From: CADEDV01 sp964412375
Lineage (GTDB): Bacteria; Bacteroidota; Bacteroidia; Chitinophagales; Chitinophagaceae
Direction: 5' to 3'
Length of the DNA stretch: 64,000 nucleotides
Assembly (NCBI GenBank): GCA_964412375.1
Contig: CAYPOD010000001.1
Coordinates: 124,001 to 188,000, forward strand
Every line of letters begins with the position of its first letter. Within the stretch, counting starts at the first letter, position 1. The notes beneath the pieces were generated by a model. It was not told the origin of the DNA and searched no databases. It worked only from the letters and a program-made list of their open reading frames with translations. A program made the position numbers and the translations under genes. Of this stretch, positions 1 through 9,902 are shown one piece after another.

Positions 1-1912
1 TTCCCTCACCCTGTTTTGTTTCAACCTTCAGCTCACCGCCATGGCCTTTCACAATGTCATAGCTTAAACTCAAACCCAGTCCTGTTCCCTGTCCAGTGGG
101 TTTAGTGGTAAAAAAGGGTTGAAATATTTTATCCAAAACCTTATGCGGAATGCCCGTTCCATTATCACTCACTTTTATTTCCACAGAATTGCCGGTTCTT
201 TGGGTACTTACTGCTACGGCAGGTTCATAGCCTGGCTCACCGGCTTTTTTCCTTTCGCTTACTGCATAAAATGCATTGTTGATTAAATTTAAAATCACAC
301 GACCCATATCCTGCGGCACCACATTTATTTTTGGTAATGATATATCAAAATTTACTTCCGTTTTGGCATTGAAAGATTTGTCCTTAGCCCGAAGGCCGTG
401 ATAAGCCAATCTTAAATATTCATCACACAAGGCATTGATGTCGGTTAATTCCCTTTTCCCTTCGCTTTTCCTCGAATGCTGTAACATGCCTTTGACAATG
501 GCATCTGCTCTCTTTCCATGGTGGTTTATTTTTTCTTCATTCTCTTTAATATCATTTGATATAGTGATTGCACTATCAATTTTACCAGCCTTGAGTTCCT
601 GTTGCAACTCATCTGCTAATTCTTTATTGACCTCTGAAAAATTGTTGACGAAATTCAACGGATTCTGAATTTCGTGGGCAATGCCAGCTGTTAGTTCACC
701 CAATGAGGCCATTTTTTCCGATTGGATAAGCTGCGTCTGTGCAGATTTTAGATCCACCAGGGCTTTTTCAAGTACTTTATTTGCTTTTTGCTTTTGCATA
801 TTATTCCTGAAAAGAATAAAGGCAATTACTAAAAATAACACGGCTGTCGACCAAAGAATAGCAGTGCGGGTCTTATTTTTAAACCGCTCCTGCTCCTGCA
901 AAGCCTGCTGTTGTTGTTTCTGTTCGTCAAGCATAAGCAATTGAAGTCGCTTGAATTTTTCAATCCCATACAGACTATCCTTAAGTGCAGTTACAATATC
1001 CTGGTAATAAAATGCACTATCCAGCTTTCCCTGCGCCCTGTGCAAGCTGACCAAAAGTTGACCTGCTTCCAGCAGAAATGACCGTGTAGATGTTCTTTGT
1101 GCTTCTGCAAAGGCATTACGAACGTAAAAAAAGGCAGAATCATTCTTTCCGGTAGATGCAAATAGCTCAGCCATTTGTTGCTGCACAGGCCCCCGGTTTA
1201 TAGATTCATTTGAAACGATTGAATTTTGTAACGATATATTGTAATAAAATAACGCCGAATCCTTTTTTCCAATGTCCGAATAAACACTGCCAATCCTCCT
1301 TGTTATAAAACTTCTCAGCTGTGGATGACCTAATTCACTATTCAGGCGATTTGCCATTTGTAGGTAATATAATGCTGAATCCGGTATCTTTAAGTGCCCA
1401 TACGCAATGCCTGTATTGGTTATTGAAAACACGCCGTCTGGCGAAATGGGAAGCTTTTCCCGGATAAGATTTGCCTGTAACAAGTAACTGACAGCTTCAC
1501 GATACTACTGTAATTCCATGTAGATAACACCAATAAATGTCAGACAGGATGCTTCGCCTAGCACATTCTTTAATTTACGGCTGATGGTGAGTGCTTCGAG
1601 CTGAAACTTAAGTGCATGGGGGTAGTCACCCATTAATCTTGAACTTTCCCCAGCTAAACGGAGTGAAAGTTGTATCCCATTCGTAAACTGTAGTTTCCTT
1701 GACAGGTTTAATGCTTTAGTCGAATATTCGAATGAAAGATCAGGTTTATGAAAATATAAGCGATTCGCAATTTTTAGCAGCAGGTGTACACGGTTGCTGT
1801 CTTCTGGCACCTTTTCAAGTTGCTGTATCAAACTGTCAGCCCCAGACAACTGCCCGCTCAGAATAATACTATTTGAAACAATAAGAAGTGATAATATGAA
1901 TAGATGTTTCAT
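1..1912 (-). pseudogene. Sensor histidine kinase interrupted by an in-frame TAG; 3' end outside window
   Basis: The start codon at 1912 opens a signal peptide (MKHLFILSLLIVSNSIILSG) followed by a TPR-like helical sensor region. An amber TAG at 1505-1507 stops it after 135 residues. I translated on from 1504 down to about 700 codon by codon and found no second stop or frameshift. The same frame gives more DSALYYL-type helical repeats, a membrane helix near 840-790 (VLFLVIAFILF), the H-box GELTAGIAHEIQNPL, then INNAFYAV, DNGTGIP and FFTTKPTGQGTGLGLS, and leaves the window at position 1. The gene is therefore a full membrane histidine kinase like its upstream neighbours with one premature stop. 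It may be a recent nonsense mutation, a sequencing error, or a split gene. It lies 12 bp after the previous kinase in the same operon. Confidence 0.85.
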
Positions 1913-1924
1913 ATTACAGCATTT

Positions 1925-3823
1925 CTAAAGAATGATTTTAAATTCGGTTCCGTCTCCTTCTTTCGTTTCCACTAACAGCTCCCCGCTATGTGCTTTTACA
2001 ATATCGTACGATAAGGATAAACCCAATCCCGTTCCCTGCCCCGTTGGCTTGGTAGTAAAAAAGGGCTGGAATATTTTTTCCAATACCTTTTGAGGAATAC
2101 CTGTTCCGTTATCTGCAACTTTTATTTCCACTTTTTCATTCTGCCTTTTTGTGCTGACTGTTACAGTTGGTTCATAATTATCATCACTCAGCTTTTTCTT
2201 CTCACTCACAGCATAAAATGCATTGTTAATTAAATTCAGAATAACTCGTCCAAATTCCATAGGAACGATATTGATGTTTCCAATGTTTGCATCAAAATCA
2301 GTTTTCATCGTTGCATTAAATGATTTGTCTTTTGCCCTTAAACCATGATAGGCTAATCGCAAATACTCATCGCACAACGCATTAATATCAGAAGGTTCTT
2401 TTTGGCCGTTGCTGGTTCTTGAATGCTGCAGCATTCCCTTTACAATAGCATCTGCCCGCTTGCCATGATGAATAATTTTTTCTTCATTGGCTTCAATATC
2501 ATCAGCAATTGTTTTCACTTCATCATAATTGCCTTTATTAATTTCTTCTTTTAGTTCGGCGATCATTTCTTTGTTCACTTCTGAAAAATTATTGACGAAA
2601 TTCAACGGATTCTGAATTTCGTGAGCAATGCCTGCTGTAAGTTCACCAAGGCTTGCCATTTTCTCAGACTGTATCAATTGTGACTGAGTAGCTTTCAAAT
2701 CTGACAGTGTTTTTTGCAAGATCCTATTTGCCCTTTTTCTTTGCAGGTTGTTTCTATATAGAATCAAAGCAATTAATAAGATAATAGCAAAGCCTGCGAT
2801 AACCATGTTAGTCCTAATCTTGCGCCGACGTTCTTCGGCTTCTTGTTTCAACCGTATTTCTTCATTGAAAGTAAGCGCCTGCACACGATTGATGGTTTGC
2901 TGATTAAAAACGCTTTCACTTAATGCCGCTTCCAGTTTGGAGTATGCATATGCGCTGTCGAAGCGCTGCTGGTCTTCAAATATTTTTTTGAGATATCTCA
3001 TTCTTGCGAGACGGAAATAATCGTTATGGTCTTCGCGACTTATTTCCTGCAATTTATCGATCACAGGTCTCGCCAGATCGTAGCGTTTATGACCAAGAAG
3101 AAAATCAATATAATTGAACATAAAAACAAACCGTGCCCAGGGTACTTTAATATATTCATCCATCGCCAATGCCCGTTGGAATGCTGCCATTGCACGGGCA
3201 GTGTCGCCTTTCTGATCGTAATATTTTCCCCAGGCTGTTTCGATAAAATAATCCCACGCCTGGTAACGCAGCCTTTTATTGAGAGCTGCTGATTCATTAA
3301 TAAACTGCAGCGACCGATCCGGCTGATTAATGTACAAATAAAGAAAGGCGCTGTTGACTCTGATCTGCATTTGCAGATAGTTGTATCCCGGGTGATCGCT
3401 ATCAGGCAGGCTGGCTTCCGCTTTTTGCAAATACACAGCCTGTTGGTCAAAACTTCCCAACATCGAATAGGCTACCGATATATCGCAATACAAAGAAGGA
3501 AGTGAGTAACCGTTTTTTTCTTTTTCAGCGTAAGGTATGCCCTTGAAAAAATATTCCAGTCCGACGCTGTAATCTCCTTTTACAAGTGCATAATAACCAC
3601 CCAGGATATTATACCCACGAGCAATCATACTATCATTTTTCAGCTGCAAGGCGATGCGTACCATTTCCAATCCTACTTTCTCGGTATTGTCACCGGTACC
3701 ATCCCGATAATATTGAGTATGGATGGAGTCCAGCGATTGATATTTTCTTAATAAACTATCAATTTGCGCAAACCCGTTGTTTACAAACAGGCAGATACAA
3801 TATGTAATGATCCATTTCCTCAT
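1925..3823 (-). CDS. Membrane sensor histidine kinase with periplasmic helical-repeat sensor
   Basis: This 632-residue protein starts with a signal peptide ending NNGFAQ. Residues about 25-335 are TPR-like helical repeats predicted to lie in the periplasm. A single membrane helix spans about 338-356 (AGFAIILLIALILY), followed by a short coiled coil. The kinase core is complete: H-box GELTAGIAHEIQNPL with phospho-accepting His near 401, N-box NLINNAFYAV, G1 box DNGTGIP, and F/G2 boxes FFTTKPTGQGTGLGLS. It should autophosphorylate in response to a periplasmic signal, but no receiver-domain partner is encoded nearby. Its start overlaps the stop of the upstream kinase by 4 bp, so translation is probably coupled. 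The sensor ligand is unknown. Confidence 0.93.
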   Translation of the reverse strand: MRKWIITYCICLFVNNGFAQIDSLLRKYQSLDSIHTQYYRDGTGDNTEKVGLEMVRIALQLKNDSMIARGYNILGGYYALVKGDYSVGLEYFFKGIPYAEKEKNGYSLPSLYCDISVAYSMLGSFDQQAVYLQKAEASLPDSDHPGYNYLQMQIRVNSAFLYLYINQPDRSLQFINESAALNKRLRYQAWDYFIETAWGKYYDQKGDTARAMAAFQRALAMDEYIKVPWARFVFMFNYIDFLLGHKRYDLARPVIDKLQEISREDHNDYFRLARMRYLKKIFEDQQRFDSAYAYSKLEAALSESVFNQQTINRVQALTFNEEIRLKQEAEERRRKIRTNMVIAGFAIILLIALILYRNNLQRKRANRILQKTLSDLKATQSQLIQSEKMASLGELTAGIAHEIQNPLNFVNNFSEVNKEMIAELKEEINKGNYDEVKTIADDIEANEEKIIHHGKRADAIVKGMLQHSRTSNGQKEPSDINALCDEYLRLAYHGLRAKDKSFNATMKTDFDANIGNINIVPMEFGRVILNLINNAFYAVSEKKKLSDDNYEPTVTVSTKRQNEKVEIKVADNGTGIPQKVLEKIFQPFFTTKPTGQGTGLGLSLSYDIVKAHSGELLVETKEGDGTEFKIIL

Positions 3824-6800
3824 GCCTTGTTGTTAGGTAATTGAATGATTAATTCAGTTCCTTCTCCCTCATTGGTTTTTACCTTCAACTCACCCCCATG
3901 TGCTTTTACAATATCATAACTCAGGGATAAGCCTAATCCTGTCCCCTGTCCTGTTGGTTTGGTAGTAAAGAAAGGTTGAAATATTTTTTCTTTAATGGAA
4001 GCCGGAATACCGTTGCCGTTATCTTTTACACTGATCAAAACTTTTTCAGCCTCCTTTTTTGTTGTAATGATAACCGTGGGTTCATAATTAGTTTCACCTT
4101 TATTTTTTCGTTCGCTTACTGCATAAAATGCGTTATTGATTAAGTTGAGCACAACCCTTCCTATCTCCTGCGGCATAACGTTGATTTTACCAATGTTTTC
4201 ATCAAAATTGGTTTCAAACTTTGCATTAAAAGATTTGTCTTTTGCCCGTAGACCATGATAAGCCAATCGCAAATATTCATCACATAATGCATTGACGTCG
4301 GTTGGTTCTTTCTGTCCGCTGCTGCTTCTTGAATGCTGCAGCATACCTTTTACAATGCCATCAGCTCTTTTACCGTGGTGATTTATCTTTTCTAAGTTTT
4401 GAATCACATCATTCATGATGTTTTTAGCATCTTCAGTGTCGCCTAGCTCCAAAGCTTCTTTCATTTCACCGAGCAGTTCTTTACTCACTTCACTAAAATT
4501 GTTGACGAAGTTTAACGGGTTTTGAATTTCATGGGCAATGCCTGCGGTAAGTTCACCCAGTGAAGCCATTTTTTCAGATTGAATGAGTTGCTTTTGTGTG
4601 GCCTGCAATTCATTCAATGTCTCGTCCACCTGTTTTTTTGCTACTTCCAGTTTATTGAAGTCTTCATAGCGGGCATAAGCGGTCGCAAATGCTTCCGCTA
4701 CCGACTGAATTAACCTGATGTCCTGCTCACCCAGCAGGTTTGTGTTGCCCACATATAACATCCCTTGTAAAAAAGGTAAGAAATGCAGGTGAAACCCGCT
4801 GTCCGGGATTGAACTGAGGTATTGATCCGGGGATGTTAGAGCTCCCTGGCCAACCAACACATTGGCAAACTCCACAAAAGCATTTTTATCCCAATGATCG
4901 AAGTATCCTTTTTTATCCCGCCAGTGCTGCAATACCTGTGCAATTTTTCCGGGTGTGTCGTAGGGAAGGTGGAACGAACCAATAGCTTTGCCATCCGGAG
5001 TGGAAAGAAAGGTATGGATCAGTTGCCGGGGATCATCCATGATGAAAACACCGCAACGGATGAATGGAATCCCCAGTATGGTAAGTTCATTCCACACCAG
5101 GGGTATGATGCGCTGAAGATCCTCAGTCGTCCGCATAGAAGCTATTTCCGCCCTCACCCTGTCAAGCGATGCCCGTCTCACGGCTTCAAGTGCATTGGCT
5201 TCTGATTGCTGCAATTCAAGATAGCGCCGGAAAGTGAGATCAATAATAGCTTTGAAGCGTTGCATAATGCGTTTATCAGCATCACCAAACGGCTGTTCGG
5301 ACCAGGCATATAAAAAGCCCTCTGAAAATGGCAGGAAACAACCGTATTGCGTATAGTCTGAGCTAATATCAGGCAACCTGAAATTGGTGCTGATACTTTG
5401 ACTATACTCTTTCAATGCTTCCCCTTTCAGCACCGGGTAATAATCTTCCTGGAGCAACCATTTGTCGTATTGTGCTGCCAGCACGGGGTTTCCTTCCAGT
5501 AAAGCCCACCCAAGCAAAGACATTTCATCTCCTTTTTCAGAAACAGTGGTGGCATATAGCTGTGCTTTCCTGTTTTCTTTTGACAGCAGACCCACCCCAC
5601 AACGCACCGGGTTCACTCCCAGTTTGCGCAGTTCAGTGAATACAACACTGGCAGTAGCTGAAAGATCGCTGCTGCTATGCATAGCCATTGCCTTTCCCCT
5701 CACTTTTTCCAATGCCGTTTCGATTGTTGCCTCTCTTGCCTGCGCTTCGGCCATTTGCAGATCGTAATATCGCTTATAGGTAAGGCTAAGCACCGATTTG
5801 AACCTGCGGTAAATCTGCAGTTCGGCCTCGTTCATTTCATGGTCTGTCCAGGCATACACGCCTCCTTCATTGAACATAAAGAAATAACCATACTGTATCA
5901 CATCACTGTCATAGTCCGGAAAGTTCATCTGTGGCCGTAACACCCGGTAATATTTCTTTATTTCATCACCACCTTTTAATACGGGGTAATAATCGGTTTG
6001 CGTAAGCCAGTGCTCATAAACCTGTTCCAGGATCGGGTGACCTGTCATTTGTAATTTACCTACCAGTTCAAGGCTTTCTCCCTTTTCAGTAGTATTCCAG
6101 GTAAATATTTCTCCTACCTTGTTTTCTTTTTTCAACAGGCCCACGCCGCAGCGACGTGGTGTAATGCTGAATGATTGCAGCTCTTTGTAAAAAACTCCAA
6201 TGGTGTCAGCAAGGTCCTGCGAGCTGTGCATGGCCATGGCTTTTGCCCTCACCCTTTCCAGCGCCGCCTCAATTTGTGCTTCTCTTGCTTGTGCTTCGGC
6301 TTTTTGCAGATCGAGGAAACGGGTATAGGATTGCTCAAACACCGTTGCAAAACGTACAATGACAGCATTTTGTTCTTCGGAAAAAGGCTTATCGGTAAAC
6401 CTGCCGGCAAATACGTTGATATCCTTCAATATAACAGTGGTCCGGACCAACCCCGGGCTTTCAAGAATAAATGGCCTGGCGACGGCCATGATCTTACTGG
6501 AAGGATTATTGTCAAAAAATACATTTGACCACTCCATCATTTCTTCCCGGGAAAATAAATTGACCAACAGTCGCTGCCCCTTTTGTTTTGCTTCCAGTAA
6601 AGTAGTTGTAAGGGGGTTATCTATAAAAGGCATGTGAATCTTCTCCGGCTCTCCGGCCTGCGGTGCAGCCATCCAAAAATCAAGATTCCCGTAACTGTCA
6701 ATCATACCGAAGCACACGAAGCCAAAACGGATACCAACCAGTTGCATCTGCTCCGAAACCACATTGATCACATCCAGCAGTTCCTCACTTTTGTGCATGG

Positions 6801-7935
6801 CCATGGTCCGGCTTCTCACTCTTTCCAGCGCCGCTTCAATCTGAGCTTCTCTTGCCTGCGCTTCTGCTTTCTGCAAATCGAGGAAGCGGGTATAGGATCT
6901 TTCAAATTCAATGGCAAATCGATGAAGTATCTCTTTTTCCTTCGGGCTTAAAGGCCGCCTTATATCAATACCAAAACACCCGTATTTCATAAATGCCTCG
7001 GTATAATAAATGCCATCGGGGAAAAATGCAGGCTTTAACCGCTCGGCCCCTTCCAGCAACTCTGCCCAGGAGGCAAAAAAAGTATCCATATTTTCTGGCG
7101 CAACAAAATGCTCATGTACAAAAACCCCGCTTTTCCAGTCCACAAAACAAGCAGCGGTATAGGGCTCGGTCATATCCAAAGGATAGGTTATAGCCCTTGT
7201 TTGAAATTGTTTGTTACTACCCTTTTCCTCCAGCCAGGTGGCCCAGAACAAATGATCTCCTTTTTCTTCATTGGGTAACCATACAAAAGAGAATGCTGAA
7301 TCAATACCAAGCAGTAATAGCTGCTCGTGAAAGACCTTTGAAATGTCCAGCAATTCATCAGAATGTTGCATCAGCAGGCTGCGGGTCCGGGTACGTTCGA
7401 GGGCCGTTTCAATTTCCAGTTCACGGTTTTTTCCGATAAGGTCTGCTGTTTTTTCATCCACCAGCCGCACCAGTTCTGTTGCCTTTTGCTTCCAGTTTTC
7501 AACACCCCATGTATCCTTTTCACTCTCCACCTGCTCAGGCTTGGAACCATGCCAGTGAATTACTTTCCACTGGCCATTGCTATAATTTAATACCATGGAG
7601 ATCCGCATATACATTTTCACCGTCTCTTTCCCGGCACGGATAGACAGGTGCAGGTCGTCGGCAAATACCGCGGAGTTCTCGTCGGTTGTGATGTAGCGGG
7701 AAACCGGTTTGCTTTTCCATTTGATATCAAGCCCCTTGCTTTGTTTTTTCTGGTTTTTTAGCAGCTTCTTTATCTCCTTAATACCAAAGATCTTTTCATC
7801 AACTGCGGTGCCAAACCCAAAGACCTTTTCATCAGCGATCTTGTGCAATGCAGCAGATTCATCATTATTCAGTCCGGCTTCCATAAACTGCTTGTATGTC
7901 CGGAACATTGATTGTTTTTTATTTCTGTTCATCAA
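3820..7935 (-). CDS. Giant soluble histidine kinase: NTF2-like domain, five GAF-like modules, kinase core
   Basis: This 1371-residue protein has no signal peptide or membrane helix and is predicted to be cytoplasmic. Residues 1 to about 140 resemble an NTF2/SnoaL-like domain (YMRISMVLNYSNGQWKVIHW). Five modules of about 190-200 residues follow. Each opens with a helix of the form ALERVRxxxMAMHxSxEL and closes with YTRFLDLQKAEAQAREAQIE; the interior has an alpha/beta pattern resembling GAF domains. The C-terminal kinase core has its acceptor His near 1135 (TAGIAHEIQNPL), plus NLINNAFYAV, DNGNGIP and GTGLGLS. The fifth module is the most diverged (ASLDRVRAEIASMRTTEDL). The GAF assignment is inference from pattern; the kinase core is certain. 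The gene lies 7 bp after the next kinase upstream. Confidence 0.92.
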   Translation of the reverse strand: MMNRNKKQSMFRTYKQFMEAGLNNDESAALHKIADEKVFGFGTAVDEKIFGIKEIKKLLKNQKKQSKGLDIKWKSKPVSRYITTDENSAVFADDLHLSIRAGKETVKMYMRISMVLNYSNGQWKVIHWHGSKPEQVESEKDTWGVENWKQKATELVRLVDEKTADLIGKNRELEIETALERTRTRSLLMQHSDELLDISKVFHEQLLLLGIDSAFSFVWLPNEEKGDHLFWATWLEEKGSNKQFQTRAITYPLDMTEPYTAACFVDWKSGVFVHEHFVAPENMDTFFASWAELLEGAERLKPAFFPDGIYYTEAFMKYGCFGIDIRRPLSPKEKEILHRFAIEFERSYTRFLDLQKAEAQAREAQIEAALERVRSRTMAMHKSEELLDVINVVSEQMQLVGIRFGFVCFGMIDSYGNLDFWMAAPQAGEPEKIHMPFIDNPLTTTLLEAKQKGQRLLVNLFSREEMMEWSNVFFDNNPSSKIMAVARPFILESPGLVRTTVILKDINVFAGRFTDKPFSEEQNAVIVRFATVFEQSYTRFLDLQKAEAQAREAQIEAALERVRAKAMAMHSSQDLADTIGVFYKELQSFSITPRRCGVGLLKKENKVGEIFTWNTTEKGESLELVGKLQMTGHPILEQVYEHWLTQTDYYPVLKGGDEIKKYYRVLRPQMNFPDYDSDVIQYGYFFMFNEGGVYAWTDHEMNEAELQIYRRFKSVLSLTYKRYYDLQMAEAQAREATIETALEKVRGKAMAMHSSSDLSATASVVFTELRKLGVNPVRCGVGLLSKENRKAQLYATTVSEKGDEMSLLGWALLEGNPVLAAQYDKWLLQEDYYPVLKGEALKEYSQSISTNFRLPDISSDYTQYGCFLPFSEGFLYAWSEQPFGDADKRIMQRFKAIIDLTFRRYLELQQSEANALEAVRRASLDRVRAEIASMRTTEDLQRIIPLVWNELTILGIPFIRCGVFIMDDPRQLIHTFLSTPDGKAIGSFHLPYDTPGKIAQVLQHWRDKKGYFDHWDKNAFVEFANVLVGQGALTSPDQYLSSIPDSGFHLHFLPFLQGMLYVGNTNLLGEQDIRLIQSVAEAFATAYARYEDFNKLEVAKKQVDETLNELQATQKQLIQSEKMASLGELTAGIAHEIQNPLNFVNNFSEVSKELLGEMKEALELGDTEDAKNIMNDVIQNLEKINHHGKRADGIVKGMLQHSRSSSGQKEPTDVNALCDEYLRLAYHGLRAKDKSFNAKFETNFDENIGKINVMPQEIGRVVLNLINNAFYAVSERKNKGETNYEPTVIITTKKEAEKVLISVKDNGNGIPASIKEKIFQPFFTTKPTGQGTGLGLSLSYDIVKAHGGELKVKTNEGEGTELIIQLPNNKA

Positions 7936-7942
7936 CTGGTTG

Positions 7943-9895
7943 TTACAATGGTAAGTTAATAATGAATGTTGAGCCCTCTCCTTCCATCGTCTCCACCTTC
8001 AGGTCCCCGCCATGTGCCTTCACAATATCATAGCTCAAACTCAAGCCTAACCCCGTTCCCTGCCCTGTTGGTTTGGTGGTAAAGAAGGGCTGAAATATTT
8101 TATCCACTACCTTTTGCGGAATACCAGTGCCGTTATCTTTTACACTTATCAAAACTTTTTCACCTTCCTTCCTGGTTGTAACGATAACAGTGGGCTCATA
8201 ATTGGTTTCTCCATTCCTTTTCCGTTCGTTTACTGCATAAAAAGCATTATTGATTAAGTTGAGCACAACCCTGCCCATATCCTGTGGCATCACATTTATC
8301 TTACCAACCGTTTCATCCAGGCTGGTTTCAAATTTTGCATTAAAGCTTTTGTCTTTTGCCCTTAAACCATGAAAAGCCAGCCTCAAATATTCATCGCACA
8401 GCGCATTGATGTCTGTCAGCTCTTTTTGACCTGTGCCGCTTCTTGAATGCTGCAGCATCCCTTTTACAATACCATCTGCCCTTTTACCATGATGATTAAT
8501 TTTTTCCAGGTTCTGAATCACATTATTCATTATTTCTTTTGCTTCTTCTGCATCGCCTTTCTCTATGGCTTCTTTCATTTCATCCAGCAATTCTTTACTT
8601 ACTTCACTAAAGTTGTTTACAAAGTTTAACGGATTTTGTATTTCATGGGCAATACCGGCGGTGAGTTCTCCCAACGAAGCCATTTTTTCAGATTGGATAA
8701 GCTGGGCTTGTGTTGACCTTAACTGCGAAAGCGCAGATTGAATTTCTTCCTTCTGCCGTTTCAACAGGATGTTTGCCTTCTTCTGCTGACGGTTATTCCG
8801 GAAAAGAATAAATGCAACGATCAAAAAGATTCCCAGCCCGGCTAACAGCCCGTATTGTTTTAACCTGTTTTGATAGGCAGTCCTGGTAATTTCAACTTCC
8901 TTTTGCCTGGCTTCTTCTTTTGCAATCAGGGTTTGTATGGTTTGAATATTACCGGCCCCAAATAAACTATCCTTTGCCGCTGAAGCTATTTTATAATACC
9001 GGAGAGCTTCCTTCGGGTTAATCGAATCATATAATTCAGATAGCATTGTGCTGGAAAACAAAATTCCTTTTTTATAAGAGGCCATCTGTCCATACATTAC
9101 CCCCTTTTTTGCATAAGCGATTGCGGAGTCTGGTTTATTCACCTGTCTGAACATACGGGCAGCATCGGCATAAATAAAAGAAGCTGTGCGAAAGTCATTT
9201 AATTTTAAACCGGTTTCAATTCCTTTATTATAATAGGCTAATGCAAGCTGCTGATCTCCTTTTTTTGCATAAATATTTCCAAACACCCTGTTCACCTCTG
9301 GATATAAATCTTCTATAAGATCTTTCCATTCGTCTGCTTTCTGAATAAAAAACAGGGCCGAATCGAGCTGGCTCATGTATTCATACGTCATTCCTAAATT
9401 CATGTATTCGATAGCGATTCCTCTTTTGTATTGAACAGTTTCTTGTTTATTCAATGCCCGGTATAAATAATGAAGGCAGAGCGGATAATTTTTTATATCC
9501 ATATACACCAGACCGATCCGGCGCAGACTAAATGCTGCTTCAATAACATAGTTATTTGGTTCGGCAATTTGCAATGCCTGTAACTGTAGTTCCAGTGCTT
9601 TGGGCAAATCGCCTTTTTCCCTCAAACCAAGACCTATGGTTGTAAGGGCATATACTTCTCCCCTTTTAAAGCGAATCTGCTTTGCCAGCGTTAATGCTTT
9701 TTCGCAATAATATATACAAGAATCCGGGTTGGTATTTCTGTATTGAAGACCCAGGTCAATTGTTGTTAATACACGGCTTGTATCTTCCTTTGCAATGGCC
9801 AGCAGGTTATGTAAACTATCCGTCAGTTTGTTTTGCGCAAAGCCTTGCCTACATAGAATAGCTAAAAGGAAAATAATTAGTAGTTGCTTTCTCAT
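7943..9895 (-). CDS. Membrane sensor histidine kinase with periplasmic TPR-like sensor
   Basis: I start the gene at the ATG at 9895 because it opens a signal peptide (MRKQLLIIFLLAILCRQGFA) and avoids overlapping the upstream stop; a start 12 codons earlier at 9931 would bury the signal peptide. The product is 650 residues. TPR-like repeats (DSCIYYCEKALTLAKQ, DSALFFIQKADEW, DSAIAYAKKGVMYG) form the sensor. A membrane helix (YGLLAGLGIFLIVAFILF) precedes the kinase core, whose acceptor His is near 417. All ATP-binding boxes are intact. From 8064 to 8470 its kinase-core DNA is identical to that of the giant kinase upstream, a sign of recent gene conversion. It is probably co-transcribed with its neighbours. 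Confidence 0.92.
   Translation of the reverse strand: MRKQLLIIFLLAILCRQGFAQNKLTDSLHNLLAIAKEDTSRVLTTIDLGLQYRNTNPDSCIYYCEKALTLAKQIRFKRGEVYALTTIGLGLREKGDLPKALELQLQALQIAEPNNYVIEAAFSLRRIGLVYMDIKNYPLCLHYLYRALNKQETVQYKRGIAIEYMNLGMTYEYMSQLDSALFFIQKADEWKDLIEDLYPEVNRVFGNIYAKKGDQQLALAYYNKGIETGLKLNDFRTASFIYADAARMFRQVNKPDSAIAYAKKGVMYGQMASYKKGILFSSTMLSELYDSINPKEALRYYKIASAAKDSLFGAGNIQTIQTLIAKEEARQKEVEITRTAYQNRLKQYGLLAGLGIFLIVAFILFRNNRQQKKANILLKRQKEEIQSALSQLRSTQAQLIQSEKMASLGELTAGIAHEIQNPLNFVNNFSEVSKELLDEMKEAIEKGDAEEAKEIMNNVIQNLEKINHHGKRADGIVKGMLQHSRSGTGQKELTDINALCDEYLRLAFHGLRAKDKSFNAKFETSLDETVGKINVMPQDMGRVVLNLINNAFYAVNERKRNGETNYEPTVIVTTRKEGEKVLISVKDNGTGIPQKVVDKIFQPFFTTKPTGQGTGLGLSLSYDIVKAHGGDLKVETMEGEGSTFIINLPL
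8064..8470. repeat. 407-bp identical tract, copy 1 (matches 10024-10430)
   Basis: Read base by base, 8064-8470 is identical to 10024-10430 at a constant offset of 1960 bp. It covers the kinase core from just after the H-box region to the F-box. Mismatches appear immediately outside both ends (8063 against 10023, 8471 against 10431). Silent positions are also identical, while the other kinases of the cluster differ at many of them. Confidence 0.93.
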
Positions 9896-9902
9896 ATTCC
9901 AA

